This document shows, in pieces, positions 21,375 through 33,762 of a stretch of DNA of 64,000 nucleotides. Both the position numbers and the translations under genes were made by a program. Position 1 is the stretch's first letter. Each line of letters opens with the position of its first letter. Under the pieces are notes generated by a model. The model made no database searches and was not told the DNA's origin. It saw only the letters and a program-made list of their open reading frames with translations. The stretch is from assembly GCF_000319225.1 (NCBI RefSeq), contig NC_019815.1:434001-498000 (forward strand), in the 5' to 3' direction. This DNA comes from Candidatus Kinetoplastibacterium crithidii (ex Angomonas deanei ATCC 30255). Lineage in GTDB: Bacteria > Pseudomonadota > Gammaproteobacteria > Burkholderiales > Burkholderiaceae_B.

Positions 21375-21450
21375 GCATATGACTAAAAACTAAGCAAATA
21401 TGTTATATCTTATTTTATATATTGTGTTTATTAAATTTTACAGGTGAACT

Positions 21451-22179
21451 ATGGCAGGACATAGTAAATGGGCTAATATTCAACATCGAAAAAACCGACA
21501 AGATGAAAGGAAAAGCCGTTTATGGACTAAAATAATCAGAGAAATAACCGTATCTGCAAAAAATGGCGGACCAGATCCAGATACAAATCCACAATTAAGA
21601 TCTTCCCTGGAAAAGGCATCTAATGCAAATATTCCAAAGGAAAATATAAATAGAGCAATTCATAAAGGATCAAAAGAGTCTGATACTGTAAAATATGAAG
21701 AAATTTATTATGAAGGATATGGAATTAATGGTTCTGCTATCATTGCTTACGCAATGACGGATAATAGGACTAAGACAGCGTCAGAAGTTCGTCATGTTTT
21801 TACAAAAAATAATGGTAATTTAGGACAAGACGGATCTGTGTCTTTCTTGTTCAAAAAATATGGACGATTTATTTTTCCAGCAGGACACAATCCAGAAGAA
21901 ATATTTGAAACAGCATTAAACTTTAATGTAGAAGAAATAGAAACATTAGAAGATGCTTCTATAGAAGTATTGTGTGAAATAGAATATTGTACTGAGTTAT
22001 ATAACCTTTTTAAAAGTAAATTTAACGAACTAAAATTTAGTAATGATATAATAATGAAGCCTTTAAGCTTGGTTCATCTCAACCAAGAAGAATCAATAAA
22101 AATGAATAAATTGCTTTTAGATTTAGAAAATTTGGAGGATATACAATCTACATATACCAATGCCATCTTAACAAGTTAA
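21451..22179 (+). CDS. yebC: YebC/PmpR family protein
   Basis: Member of the YebC family, known both as DNA-binding regulators and, in recent work, as factors helping ribosomes through difficult stretches such as prolines. The protein is 242 residues, normal size, starting MAGHSKWANIQHRKNRQD, the invariant family N-terminus. AGGTGA just before the ATG is a strong ribosome-binding site. It leads yebC-purD-hemF-nadD-rsfS-rlmH. In Enterobacteria it often neighbours ruvC; here the order is the Burkholderiales one (from memory). A hairpin with T-run lies about 75 bases upstream. Confidence 0.95.
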   Translation: MAGHSKWANIQHRKNRQDERKSRLWTKIIREITVSAKNGGPDPDTNPQLRSSLEKASNANIPKENINRAIHKGSKESDTVKYEEIYYEGYGINGSAIIAYAMTDNRTKTASEVRHVFTKNNGNLGQDGSVSFLFKKYGRFIFPAGHNPEEIFETALNFNVEEIETLEDASIEVLCEIEYCTELYNLFKSKFNELKFSNDIIMKPLSLVHLNQEESIKMNKLLLDLENLEDIQSTYTNAILTS

Positions 22180-22247
22180 AACAATACACTACATTGTTAT
22201 AGAACAATGATTTCTAAATAATCTTAATTAAAAAGCGCGAAAAAAAA

Positions 22248-23537
22248 ATGAAAATATTAATAATTGGTTCTGGTGGTCGTGAACATGCTTTGGCATGGAA
22301 AATAGCTCAATCTTCAAAAACGACACAAGTATATGTAGCTCCTGGAAATGGAGGAACATCAAATGCAAATAATATAAAAAATATTCAAATCGAAAATATA
22401 GATGAATTAGCAAAATTCGCAGAAGAAAATAATATAAAAATGACCATTGTTGGCCCTGAAGTTCCTTTGGCAGAGGGTATCGTAGATAAGTTCATGAGTA
22501 AAGACTTACGAATATTTGGCCCAACAAAATCTGCTGCTAGACTAGAAAGCTCTAAAAAATTCGCTAAAGACTTTATGTCTCGCCACAGTATACCTACAGC
22601 TAAATATGCCACTTTTACTAACATAGAAGAGGCTATTTCCTACTTAGAAACAGAAGGAGCCCCTATTGTTATAAAAGCAGATGGATTAGCTTCTGGAAAA
22701 GGGGTTGTTGTGGCTGAAACCTTAGAAGAAGCTAAGGAAGCAGTAATTGATATGATTAGCAAAAAAAATGTTAATAAACTAATAATTGAAGAGTACTTAA
22801 CTGGAGAAGAAGCATCCTTTATTGTAATGTCAGATGGTATAAACATCATGCCTTTAGCCACAAGTCAAGATCATAAAAGACTCAAGGATGGTGATCAAGG
22901 TCCTAATACTGGAGGCATGGGTGCTTATTCACCTGCCAACATAGTAACTCCAGATCTTCATAATAGAATTATGAAAGAAATTATCGTGCCTACTATTCAA
23001 GGAATGGCGAAAGATGGAATTCCATATACTGGATTTCTTTATGCTGGTGTAATGATATCTCCCGGAGAAAACCCTGAACGACCAATAAAAACATTAGAAT
23101 TCAACTGTAGAATGGGAGATCCTGAAACACAACCAATTATGATGAGAATGAAAAGTGATTTTGTTGATGTCCTTGAACATGCTCTAAATGGCTCATTAGA
23201 TAAAGCTGAGATTATATGGGATAGAAGAGTTGCATTAGGTGTTGTTCTTGCTTCTTATAATTACCCTGAATCTCCAAGAAAAAACGACATCATTAATGGG
23301 ATACCTAATGATAAAGAAGATTGCATCACATTTCATGCTGCAACCAAAATTTCTTCTGGAAAATATAAAACTGATGGCGGACGTGTGTTATGCGTAACCA
23401 CATTAGGAGATTCTGTTAGAATAGCTAGAGAAACTGCTTACAAAGTGATATCAAATATTACATTTGATGGTATGCAATACAGATCTGATATAGGATGGAG
23501 ATCACTAAAATCTAACTCATCTAATAAATCTGGCTAA
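22248..23537 (+). CDS. purD: Phosphoribosylamine-glycine ligase
   Basis: ATP-grasp enzyme of purine synthesis, joining glycine to phosphoribosylamine to make GAR. The 429 residues match the family. N-terminal MKILIIGSGGREHALAWKI, the ATP-binding IKADGLASGKGVVVAE, and FNCRMGDPETQPIMMR with metal-binding residues are intact. It lies 68 bases after yebC and only 9 bases before hemF, so it is read with both. No other pur genes are nearby. The frame is clean despite several short A runs. Confidence 0.97.
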   Translation: MKILIIGSGGREHALAWKIAQSSKTTQVYVAPGNGGTSNANNIKNIQIENIDELAKFAEENNIKMTIVGPEVPLAEGIVDKFMSKDLRIFGPTKSAARLESSKKFAKDFMSRHSIPTAKYATFTNIEEAISYLETEGAPIVIKADGLASGKGVVVAETLEEAKEAVIDMISKKNVNKLIIEEYLTGEEASFIVMSDGINIMPLATSQDHKRLKDGDQGPNTGGMGAYSPANIVTPDLHNRIMKEIIVPTIQGMAKDGIPYTGFLYAGVMISPGENPERPIKTLEFNCRMGDPETQPIMMRMKSDFVDVLEHALNGSLDKAEIIWDRRVALGVVLASYNYPESPRKNDIINGIPNDKEDCITFHAATKISSGKYKTDGGRVLCVTTLGDSVRIARETAYKVISNITFDGMQYRSDIGWRSLKSNSSNKSG

Positions 23538-23546
23538 AGGAAATTT

Positions 23547-24446
23547 ATGCAAATTCATAGAAATTTTAAAACAAAAGAATATTTCACTTCTTTACAAAAA
23601 AATATAGTGTCTTCTTTAGAAGAAATTGAATGTCAAAAATTTCTATATGATCCTTGGAATAATGACAAAGGAGAAGGATTATCTTGCTTAATAGAAAATG
23701 GAAAAGTCTTTGAAAGAGCAGCTGTTCTATTTAGCAATATGAAAGGAGATAAATTACCACCAACAGCAAGTGAAAAAAAACCTGATTTACATGATGCTAA
23801 ATGGGAAGCAATGGGTGTTTCTCTTGTAATTCACCCTAAAAACCCTTATGTTCCAACAACCCATATGAATGTAAGGTTATTTATGGCAAAAAATCATCAT
23901 GGCAATGATGTTTTTTGGTTTGGTGGAGGCATGGATCTAACTCCATATTATGTTTTTGAAGAAGATGCAAAACATTTTCATACAATTTGTTACCAGTCGC
24001 TCAAACCATTCGGAAGTAATTTTTATAAAAACTATAAGAATTGGTGTGATAAATATTTCTTCATAAAACATAGAAATGAAGCTAGAGGTATTGGAGGTAT
24101 ATTCTTTGATGATTTGAATGAGCCAGATTTCGCAACATCATTTAACATTGTAAAATCAGTTGGAGATAACTTTGTTAATGCATATTTACCAATAGTAAAA
24201 AAACGTAACAATATAGAATATAGTGAAAAAGAAAGAGAATTTCAATTATATAGAAGAAGCAGATATGTTGAATTCAATTTAATCTATGATAGAGGAACGT
24301 CATTTGGTTTGCAATCAGAAGGCAGAACTGAATCAATTTTATTATCAATGCCTCCAACAGTTAAATGGCAGTATAACTACAATCCATCTAAAGAAACCCC
24401 AGAATTTCTATTAAATAAATATCTTCATCCAAGAGAATGGTTATGA
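23547..24446 (+). CDS. hemF: Oxygen-dependent coproporphyrinogen-III oxidase
   Basis: Oxidative decarboxylation of coproporphyrinogen III to protoporphyrinogen IX using oxygen, the aerobic enzyme. The 299 residues match E. coli HemF. Signature blocks are [41 protein letters not shown] and the C-terminal [19 protein letters not shown]. The use of HemF fits life in an aerobic host cytoplasm. Its stop overlaps the nadD start as ATGA (24443-24446), giving tight translational coupling. It complements hemC/hemD at 14-15 kb. Confidence 0.97.
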   Translation: MQIHRNFKTKEYFTSLQKNIVSSLEEIECQKFLYDPWNNDKGEGLSCLIENGKVFERAAVLFSNMKGDKLPPTASEKKPDLHDAKWEAMGVSLVIHPKNPYVPTTHMNVRLFMAKNHHGNDVFWFGGGMDLTPYYVFEEDAKHFHTICYQSLKPFGSNFYKNYKNWCDKYFFIKHRNEARGIGGIFFDDLNEPDFATSFNIVKSVGDNFVNAYLPIVKKRNNIEYSEKEREFQLYRRSRYVEFNLIYDRGTSFGLQSEGRTESILLSMPPTVKWQYNYNPSKETPEFLLNKYLHPREWL

Positions 24447-25036
24447 AAAAAGTAGGATTGTTAGGTGGAGGATTTGATCCTATACATATTTCCCATATTG
24501 ATATAGCTAACCTTGCATTAGAGGCATTACATTTGGATGAAATACACCTAATTCCAACTGGAATATCTGGACAAAAACAATCTTTCTATGCATCAAAAAT
24601 AGAAAGATTAGATATGCTTAGACTAGCTATAAATGATTCTAAAAATAACAAAATTAAGATAAATGAAATAGAAATAAAAAAAGATGAAATAAGCTATACC
24701 ATAGAAACAATAAAAAAAATACCAGAAAATAATATTTATACTCTTATATTAGGATCTGACCAATTAAATAATTTTTCCAGTTGGAATAAATGGCAAGATA
24801 TTTTAGACATAGTAAATATAGCTATAGCACCAAGATATAATCATCCAATACTAATACCAGAAATAGTATTAGAAAAGTTAAACCAAAACAAAAAAAGCAT
24901 TACAATAATACCATTAAAACCAAGTAATATTTCTTCTACATATATAAGAAAATGCATAAAAACTTCTATCAATGCTAGTAATTTACTAAATCATAAAGTA
25001 TTAAAATATATTATAGAAAATAATCTATATAAATAA
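24443..25036 (+). CDS. nadD: Nicotinate-nucleotide adenylyltransferase
   Basis: Transfers AMP to nicotinate mononucleotide in NAD synthesis. The start at 24443 is chosen over an in-frame ATG at 24437 because it forms the ATGA overlap with the hemF stop and yields [13 protein letters not shown]. The nucleotidyltransferase motif [13 protein letters not shown] contains the (H/T)xGH-like catalytic His pair; [10 protein letters not shown] near the C-terminus is the second family motif. The protein is 197 residues, slightly short but complete. It is followed by rsfS 18 bases on. Confidence 0.94.
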   Translation: MKKVGLLGGGFDPIHISHIDIANLALEALHLDEIHLIPTGISGQKQSFYASKIERLDMLRLAINDSKNNKIKINEIEIKKDEISYTIETIKKIPENNIYTLILGSDQLNNFSSWNKWQDILDIVNIAIAPRYNHPILIPEIVLEKLNQNKKSITIIPLKPSNISSTYIRKCIKTSINASNLLNHKVLKYIIENNLYK

Positions 25037-25054
25037 TAATTATTTATTTCAACT

Positions 25055-25396
25055 ATGAACGACGAAATCACAAAATTAGAGAACTGCGTTATATCATTAT
25101 TAAATGATTTTAAAGCTAAAGATATAAAAATTATCAACACATCAAAATCAACAGCATTGTTTGATAAGATCATAATAGCTACTGCTACTTCTAATACACA
25201 TGCTAGAGCAATAGCGCTAAACACCTCTAAACTACAAAAAACCTTCAAATATAAAAAGATTAAAGGTCATATTGAAGGAATAGACAATGGAGAATGGATT
25301 GTTATTGATCTAAATTACATAATAGTTCACATAATGCAAACAAGCATAAGAAATTTCTACAATTTAGAAGATTATTGGAATAATATAACATTATAA
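25055..25396 (+). CDS. rsfS: Ribosomal silencing factor RsfS
   Basis: Binds L14 on the free large ribosomal subunit and blocks joining to the small subunit under starvation. The 113 residues are typical. The family pattern is visible: a start DEITKLENCVISLLNDFKAK, FDKIIIATATSNTHARAIAL in the centre, and IEGIDNGEWIVIDLNYIIVHIM, then RNFYNLEDYW at the end. It lies between nadD and rlmH; its stop is directly followed by the rlmH ATG, so the two genes abut. The nadD-rsfS-rlmH order is conserved across beta-proteobacteria. Confidence 0.94.
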   Translation: MNDEITKLENCVISLLNDFKAKDIKIINTSKSTALFDKIIIATATSNTHARAIALNTSKLQKTFKYKKIKGHIEGIDNGEWIVIDLNYIIVHIMQTSIRNFYNLEDYWNNITL

Positions 25397-25863
25397 ATGA
25401 TAAAAATTACAATAATAACAGTAAGTGGTAATATGCCCAAAGCAATTAGTTCTATTTGGGAAGAATATAAAAAAAGAATTAACAAAAATTATCGAATAGA
25501 ACTAAAAGAAATAAAACCAGAGCAAAGAAATAAAAATAAAACCACTATTCAATCAATATTAGAAGAAGGTAAAAGAATAGTTTTAGCTATACCTCATAAC
25601 TCTTATATAATTGCCCTTGATGAAAAAGGTGAAGATTATGACACAAGAAGTTTTGCTATGTACTTTAATAACATATCTGGAAAAGATATAACATTTATTA
25701 TAGGTGGAGCTGATGGGCTTGATGAAAGTGTAAAAAAAATATGCAACAAAAAATAAAACTATCTTCTCTAACATTCCCACATCATATGGTAAAAATTATA
25801 CTAATAGAACAACTATACAGAGTATATAGCATATTAAATAATCATCCATATCATAGAGATTAA
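25397..25863 (+). CDS. rlmH: 23S rRNA pseudouridine-1915 N3-methyltransferase, interrupted at an A8 tract
   Basis: SPOUT methyltransferase acting on pseudouridine 1915 of 23S rRNA. The simple open frame ends at 25756 after 119 codons, short of the usual 155. Beyond an A8 run at 25732-25739 the next frame continues perfectly: [24 protein letters not shown] and NNHPYHRD, the highly conserved knot C-terminus. One extra A gives 468 nt, exactly 155 residues. The SAM-binding [11 protein letters not shown] is before the break. Without repair the knot would be lost. Either slippage or a sequencing undercall is likely, since the tail shows no decay. Confidence 0.85.
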
Positions 25864-25890
25864 TTATTAAGAATTAATTTTAGATACAAA

Positions 25891-25922
25891 AAAACCCTAC
25901 AGACTCTTATCTGTAGGGTTTT
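25891..25922. terminator. Bidirectional terminator between rlmH and the rRNA operon
   Basis: A perfect 13-bp stem (AAAACCCTACAGA at 25891-25903 with TCTGTAGGGTTTT at 25910-25922) with a 6-base loop. T-runs exist on both strands, so it can end the plus-strand rlmH transcript and the minus-strand rRNA operon just past 5S. Confidence 0.88.
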
Positions 25923-25930
25923 AAATAAAA

Positions 25931-26045
25931 GCCTGACGATAACCTACTTTCACAGACTAAAAGTCTACTATCATCGGCGCAAAGGCGTTTAACTGTCCTG
26001 TTCGAGATGGGAAGGAGTGGAACAACCTTGCTATAGTCATCAGGC
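25931..26045 (-). rRNA. rrf: 5S ribosomal RNA
   Basis: About 115 bases. The ends pair as GCCTGATGAC and the complementary CGTCAGGC, and internal blocks match bacterial 5S (GGTTGTTCCACTCC, CCATCTCGAACAGGACAG). It is last in the operon, about 140 bases after 23S and just before the terminator. Ends were judged by eye. Confidence 0.93.
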
Positions 26046-26171
26046 ATAACCTGTACGCTGTTTGTCTACAAAATAACAAACATAAAAATAATCTAAGAAG
26101 AAGCAACAAAAATATAAATTAGGATGTAACCACATTAATTAATATCATAACATATAATTATCTCAATAACC

Positions 26172-26182
26172 TGTAGAGTTAT

Positions 26183-26190
<8 letters not shown>
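26172..26190 (-). other. 23S processing stem, 3' arm
   Basis: The sequence flanking the 23S 3' end pairs with the 5' flank at 29061-29078 over 14 continuous base pairs (GTTATAGGATCAAG and its complement), plus three more past one mismatch. This is the expected RNase III stem. Confidence 0.75.
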
Positions 26191-29060
<2,870 letters not shown>

Positions 29061-29067
<7 letters not shown>

Positions 29068-29078
29068 ATAACACTAAA
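29061..29078 (-). other. 23S processing stem, 5' arm
   Basis: Partner of the 3' arm at 26172-26190. Together they close a long helix around 23S. Confidence 0.75.
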
Positions 29079-29242
29079 GGCTATATGAATTAAAGTTAAC
29101 TACATGTTTGTGCTGTTCATAAATATTCTAAAGATTTTACTCTCAAAGAACATAATTATAATTAATGCAATCACAACCCTAATCGTATAGATTATACAAA
29201 ATGTAAAATCTATACATATTTATGTTGCGTCTCTTCTAGATT

Positions 29243-29254
29243 TTTAAAGAACAA
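29243..29254 (-). promoter_or_regulatory. boxA antitermination site ahead of 23S
   Basis: On the minus strand TGTTCTTTAAAA matches the boxA core TGCTCTTTAA with one change. It lies between tRNA-Ala and 23S, the usual second boxA position where NusB/NusE bind. Confidence 0.7.
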
Positions 29255-29312
29255 TCAGCTAATAAAACTTAATTTTTAAACTTGAAACAAGCCTAAAAAT
29301 TAAATTCTAAAT

Positions 29313-29388
29313 TGGTGGAGGTGAACGGGATCGAACCGATGACCTCCTGCTTGCAAAGCAGGCGCTCTCCCAATTGAGCTACACCCCC
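29313..29388 (-). tRNA. tRNA-Ala (TGC)
   Basis: A 76-base spacer tRNA. The acceptor GGGGGTG pairs with CACCTCC, the anticodon loop contains TGC, and the CCA is encoded. It lies between tRNA-Ile and 23S, as in most proteobacterial rRNA operons. Confidence 0.97.
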
Positions 29389-29420
29389 ATAGTACCACAG
29401 AAAGGTATTACTCAAACAGA

Positions 29421-29497
29421 TGGTGGGTCTGGTTGGACTTGAACCAACGACCCCCGCCTTATCAAGACGGTGCTCTAACCAGCTGAGCTACAGACCC
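29421..29497 (-). tRNA. tRNA-Ile (GAT)
   Basis: A 77-base spacer tRNA. The acceptor GGGTCTG pairs with CAGACCC, the anticodon is GAT within CTTGATAAG, and the CCA is encoded. It follows 16S and precedes tRNA-Ala. Confidence 0.97.
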
Positions 29498-29582
29498 ATG
29501 CATTTATAGGGTTAGCATAACTTTGGGCAAACCCCAATGAAGAATCTGTCGCAACCCTGCTTACTACCAATCTCAGCTAAAT

Positions 29583-29606
29583 AACAATCGATAATTGTAG
29601 GCACTT
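29583..29606 (-). other. 16S processing stem, 3' arm
   Basis: This 24-base sequence is complementary to 31325-31348 across all positions, with 22 Watson-Crick and two G-U pairs. It forms the RNase III stem that loops out pre-16S. Confidence 0.82.
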
Positions 29607-29627
29607 AATATGTAGTTCATATGCTCT

Positions 29628-31160
<1,533 letters not shown>

Positions 31161-31324
31161 ATCTCTGCATTTTGCGCAAATTCAAAATAATTTGAAAATA
31201 CGATTTACTCAAAAAAATAAACAGGTTTCTCAGATGTCTCTGGAAAAAAATTTATAATTTAATGAGTACTTACTTGTTTGTTTTTAGCACGACATATATA
31301 AATATATGCCTCAAAACTACCATC

Positions 31325-31348
31325 AAGTACCCACAATTATCGATTGTT
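31325..31348 (-). other. 16S processing stem, 5' arm
   Basis: Leader partner of 29583-29606. The perfect 24-pair helix, kept by two compensating G-U pairs, shows selection on pairing rather than sequence. Confidence 0.82.
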
Positions 31349-31351
31349 CAA

Positions 31352-31364
31352 TTGTTAAAGATCA
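31352..31364 (-). promoter_or_regulatory. boxA antitermination site in the rRNA leader
   Basis: The minus-strand TGATCTTTAACAA matches boxA TGCTCTTTAACA at all but one position. It lies just upstream of the 16S processing stem. Confidence 0.75.
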
Positions 31365-31404
31365 GTTGGATTCACAAATTCAATTATTTGCGAAACAGAT
31401 GACG

Positions 31405-31433
31405 ATTATCTATCATAAAGAAGATAATGTCAA
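31405..31433 (-). promoter_or_regulatory. rRNA operon promoter
   Basis: On the minus strand a perfect TTGACA (31428-31433), a 17-base spacer and GATAAT (31405-31410) point into the 16S leader about 245 bases before 16S. It is the best sigma-70 promoter I see in the window. The leader between it and 16S (31161-31404) holds only boxA and the processing arm. Confidence 0.85.
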
Positions 31434-31546
31434 CATTTTTATAAATAAATAAAATATCTTAATAACAACATTAAGACTAATTACTATTCTTAACGTATCC
31501 TGATTACCTTTGATATTATGATAACACTAATTATAGAATATATTAT

Positions 31547-32353
31547 ATGATAATAGAACAGCCTATATATATAAACCCTATAGCCTTATCAATAGGAAAT
31601 TTCCATATATATTGGTATGGCATTATGTACTTAATTGGATTAATGCTTATATATATGGTAAGTTTAAAAAATATTTCTAGATCAGAATACACCAAAATAA
31701 CAAAAAAACACCTAGAAGAAATTCTATATTGGGGGATGATGTCAGCAATATTAGGAGGAAGATTAGGTTACGCAATCTTCTATAAAGCTGATTACTTCTA
31801 TGACCATTTATTAGAACTTTTTTATATAAGGAATGGAGGCATGTCTTTCCATGGAGGCTTGATAGGTGTAATAATATTTATGTATTACTATACTAAAAAT
31901 AAAAAAATATTATTCTGGGAAATATCTGACCTTATAGCCCAAGCTGTTCCTCTAGCGCTATCGACAGGGAGAATAGGAAATTTTATAAATGGCGAACTTT
32001 TCGGTACCCCAACCAGTCTTCCATGGGGGATTATATTTCTAAACGCACATGATAATATATACCGCCACCCTTCCCAACTATATGAGTGTGTATTAGAAGG
32101 TCCCGTATTATTTATAATAATAAAAATATTTCTGCATAAAAAAAGATTATTAGGACAAACTAGCGCAATATTCTTAATATTTTACGGCATATTAAGATGT
32201 ATAGGAGAAGTTTGGAGAGAGCCTGACTATATTATTACCATTTACAGTAGTACCTATAGCATGGGGCAGATACTCTCCATGTTAATGATAATCAACGGCT
32301 TTATACTTTATTATGTACTAAGCAAAAAAAATAGGATTATTTTGTTTTTTTAA
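31547..32353 (+). CDS. lgt: Prolipoprotein diacylglyceryl transferase
   Basis: Inner-membrane enzyme that attaches diacylglycerol to the lipobox Cys of lipoprotein precursors; Pal, MltD and the TAXI protein here are likely substrates. The 268 residues contain about seven transmembrane segments. The catalytic-region motifs GGMSFHGGLIG and the Lgt signature GRIGNFINGELFG are present. No ribosome-binding site precedes the ATG, and a possible promoter (TTGATA/TATAGA, 31510-31537) is so close that the mRNA could be nearly leaderless. Its 3' end overlaps zapA by 36 bases, convergently. Confidence 0.95.
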   Translation: MIIEQPIYINPIALSIGNFHIYWYGIMYLIGLMLIYMVSLKNISRSEYTKITKKHLEEILYWGMMSAILGGRLGYAIFYKADYFYDHLLELFYIRNGGMSFHGGLIGVIIFMYYYTKNKKILFWEISDLIAQAVPLALSTGRIGNFINGELFGTPTSLPWGIIFLNAHDNIYRHPSQLYECVLEGPVLFIIIKIFLHKKRLLGQTSAIFLIFYGILRCIGEVWREPDYIITIYSSTYSMGQILSMLMIINGFILYYVLSKKNRIILFF

Positions 32354-32647
32354 AATAGATTCTATTTTAAGAACAATAGAATCTATTTTTTTGCTTATCT
32401 CACCCATTGAGAATCCTGATTCAGATGAATTTTCTGACCCTAAAACTTTCGTGCTCATTAACTCACTAGCAATTTGTAAAGCAACCATTACAGCCACTCT
32501 TTCATTCGTGTAGTTTTTCGCAGAATCCTGAATTTGAGAGCTCAATCTGTTAAAATAATTTACAGCCTCAACAAGATTATCTTTCTCATTCTTTGAACAC
32601 CTAAAAGAGTATTCTCTACCTAATACAACAGTATCAAGCTGCTCCAT
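32318..32647 (-). CDS. zapA: Cell division protein ZapA
   Basis: Binds and bundles FtsZ at midcell. The 109 residues are normal. The N-terminal LDTVVLGREYSFRC is the ZapA globular head, and the rest is a helical coiled coil including NYTNERVAVMVALQIASEL. It overlaps the upstream coiled-coil gene by 14 bases and the convergent lgt by 36. The C-terminal coding sequence contains a strong inverted repeat that can serve as the lgt terminator. Division genes are of interest because these symbionts divide in step with the host (established for the group). Confidence 0.92.
   Translation of the reverse strand: MEQLDTVVLGREYSFRCSKNEKDNLVEAVNYFNRLSSQIQDSAKNYTNERVAVMVALQIASELMSTKVLGSENSSESGFSMGEISKKIDSIVLKIESILKKQNNPIFFA
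32352..32392 (+). terminator. Terminator of lgt embedded in zapA
   Basis: A perfect 15-bp stem (AAAATAGATTCTATT at 32352-32366 with its complement at 32375-32389), an 8-base loop, then T-run to 32392. It starts at the lgt stop codon and lies inside the last codons of zapA on the other strand. Confidence 0.8.
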
Positions 32648-33116
32648 TTATATCTCCATCCTTTAAGTCAAATGAAGGCAAGATAGTTTTCAATCTTTTC
32701 AATCTATCTACACCACTTAAAATGCTTTCTCTAAGATGAGTGTTTTTTTGTTCTAAAGATAAAATTTGCTCTTCTAATCTAGCTTTGCAAGCTAAATTGG
32801 TTTTTTCTTTCTCGTTCCAAGAAGATTCTTTTTCATTCCAAGCAATTTCTTTCTGCATCAATTGAGCTCTCAAATCTTCCTCTACTTTTTTTATATCTAT
32901 TTGAAGAACGAAAACAAGATCTTCTAATTTTTTAGATTTATCCCTTAAAGACGAAAGTTCCGACTCTTGGTCAACAAAAGTCTTTTTAAGATAAGCCATC
33001 TCATCCTCTGCATATTTATTGCTTGATTGCAATGCAAGGTTTTCAGAAGATAACTTAATAGAATGCTCTATTAATTTATCTACCAACAAAGAAAGTTTTT
33101 CTATATTTTCTAACAT
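32634..33116 (-). CDS. Coiled-coil protein, probable ZapB-like partner of ZapA
   Basis: A 160-residue, almost entirely helical protein with heptad-like patterns (SSENLALQSSNKYAEDEMAYL onward in parts), no membrane segment and no enzyme motif. It overlaps zapA by 14 bases, so the two are translationally coupled. A short coiled-coil gene directly ahead of zapA is common in beta- and gamma-proteobacteria and is often annotated as a ZapB-like or TIGR02449-type protein; I assign it on context and coiled coil only. Repeated WNEKE units in the middle are a minor oddity. Confidence 0.65.
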   Translation of the reverse strand: MLENIEKLSLLVDKLIEHSIKLSSENLALQSSNKYAEDEMAYLKKTFVDQESELSSLRDKSKKLEDLVFVLQIDIKKVEEDLRAQLMQKEIAWNEKESSWNEKEKTNLACKARLEEQILSLEQKNTHLRESILSGVDRLKRLKTILPSFDLKDGDINGAA

Positions 33117-33190
33117 GTTCAGTTGATATGTTTATCTTTAAAATTAATAAAAAATGTAAAACTTTTCGCCCATATAAAACAAATAAGCAA

Positions 33191-33673
33191 TTACGTCCTA
33201 CTCGGAAATAATATCACAGATAACTCTTTTAAAGCTTGGCTATACACTTTTCTCTTAAAGTCTATAGCAACATCCAATGTAGTCCAATAGTCACGCCACT
33301 TCCATTCATCAAACTCTGGATGTCTTGTAGAATACAAACAAACATCGCTATCTTGCCCAATTAGCCTTAAGAGAAACCATATTTGTTTTTGCCCTTTATA
33401 GAATCCTCTACATTCTTTACGGATAAAATTCATAGGAACGTTGTAATGTAACCACTCTTTAGTTCTTCCTATTATTCTAACATGTTCTGGTCTCAACCCT
33501 ACTTCTTCATGGAGCTCTCTATACATAGCTTCCTCCAGAGATTCTCCTTGTTTAACACCTCCTTGCGGCAACTGCCATGAATTTTCTTTTATTCTTTTTC
33601 CCCAAAAAATTTCATTTTTACAATTGGCAATAATGATTCCAACATTAGAACGATATCCCTCGCTATCTAACAT
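33191..33673 (-). CDS. rppH: RNA pyrophosphohydrolase (Nudix)
   Basis: Removes pyrophosphate from the 5' end of mRNA to trigger decay. At 160 residues it is family size. The start [21 protein letters not shown] is divided by the usual RppH N-terminal motif. The Nudix box [22 protein letters not shown] spans roughly residues 40-61, with all catalytic Glu residues. [12 protein letters not shown] is the C-terminal substrate region. It is divergent from proS with 89 bases between starts, a shared promoter zone. The frame is intact. Confidence 0.95.
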   Translation of the reverse strand: MLDSEGYRSNVGIIIANCKNEIFWGKRIKENSWQLPQGGVKQGESLEEAMYRELHEEVGLRPEHVRIIGRTKEWLHYNVPMNFIRKECRGFYKGQKQIWFLLRLIGQDSDVCLYSTRHPEFDEWKWRDYWTTLDVAIDFKRKVYSQALKELSVILFPSRT

Positions 33674-33762
33674 GATGATAGTCTACCTAATCAAATTCAG
33701 TACAATTTAGTACAATGGACAAATAAATTATTATTATAAACATTTAAATAACTACAGAAAAC

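Noticed and set aside
32318..32400. A 6S RNA gene next to zapA, as in many proteobacteria
   Set aside because: zapA runs directly into convergent lgt, leaving no room for a 180-base RNA.
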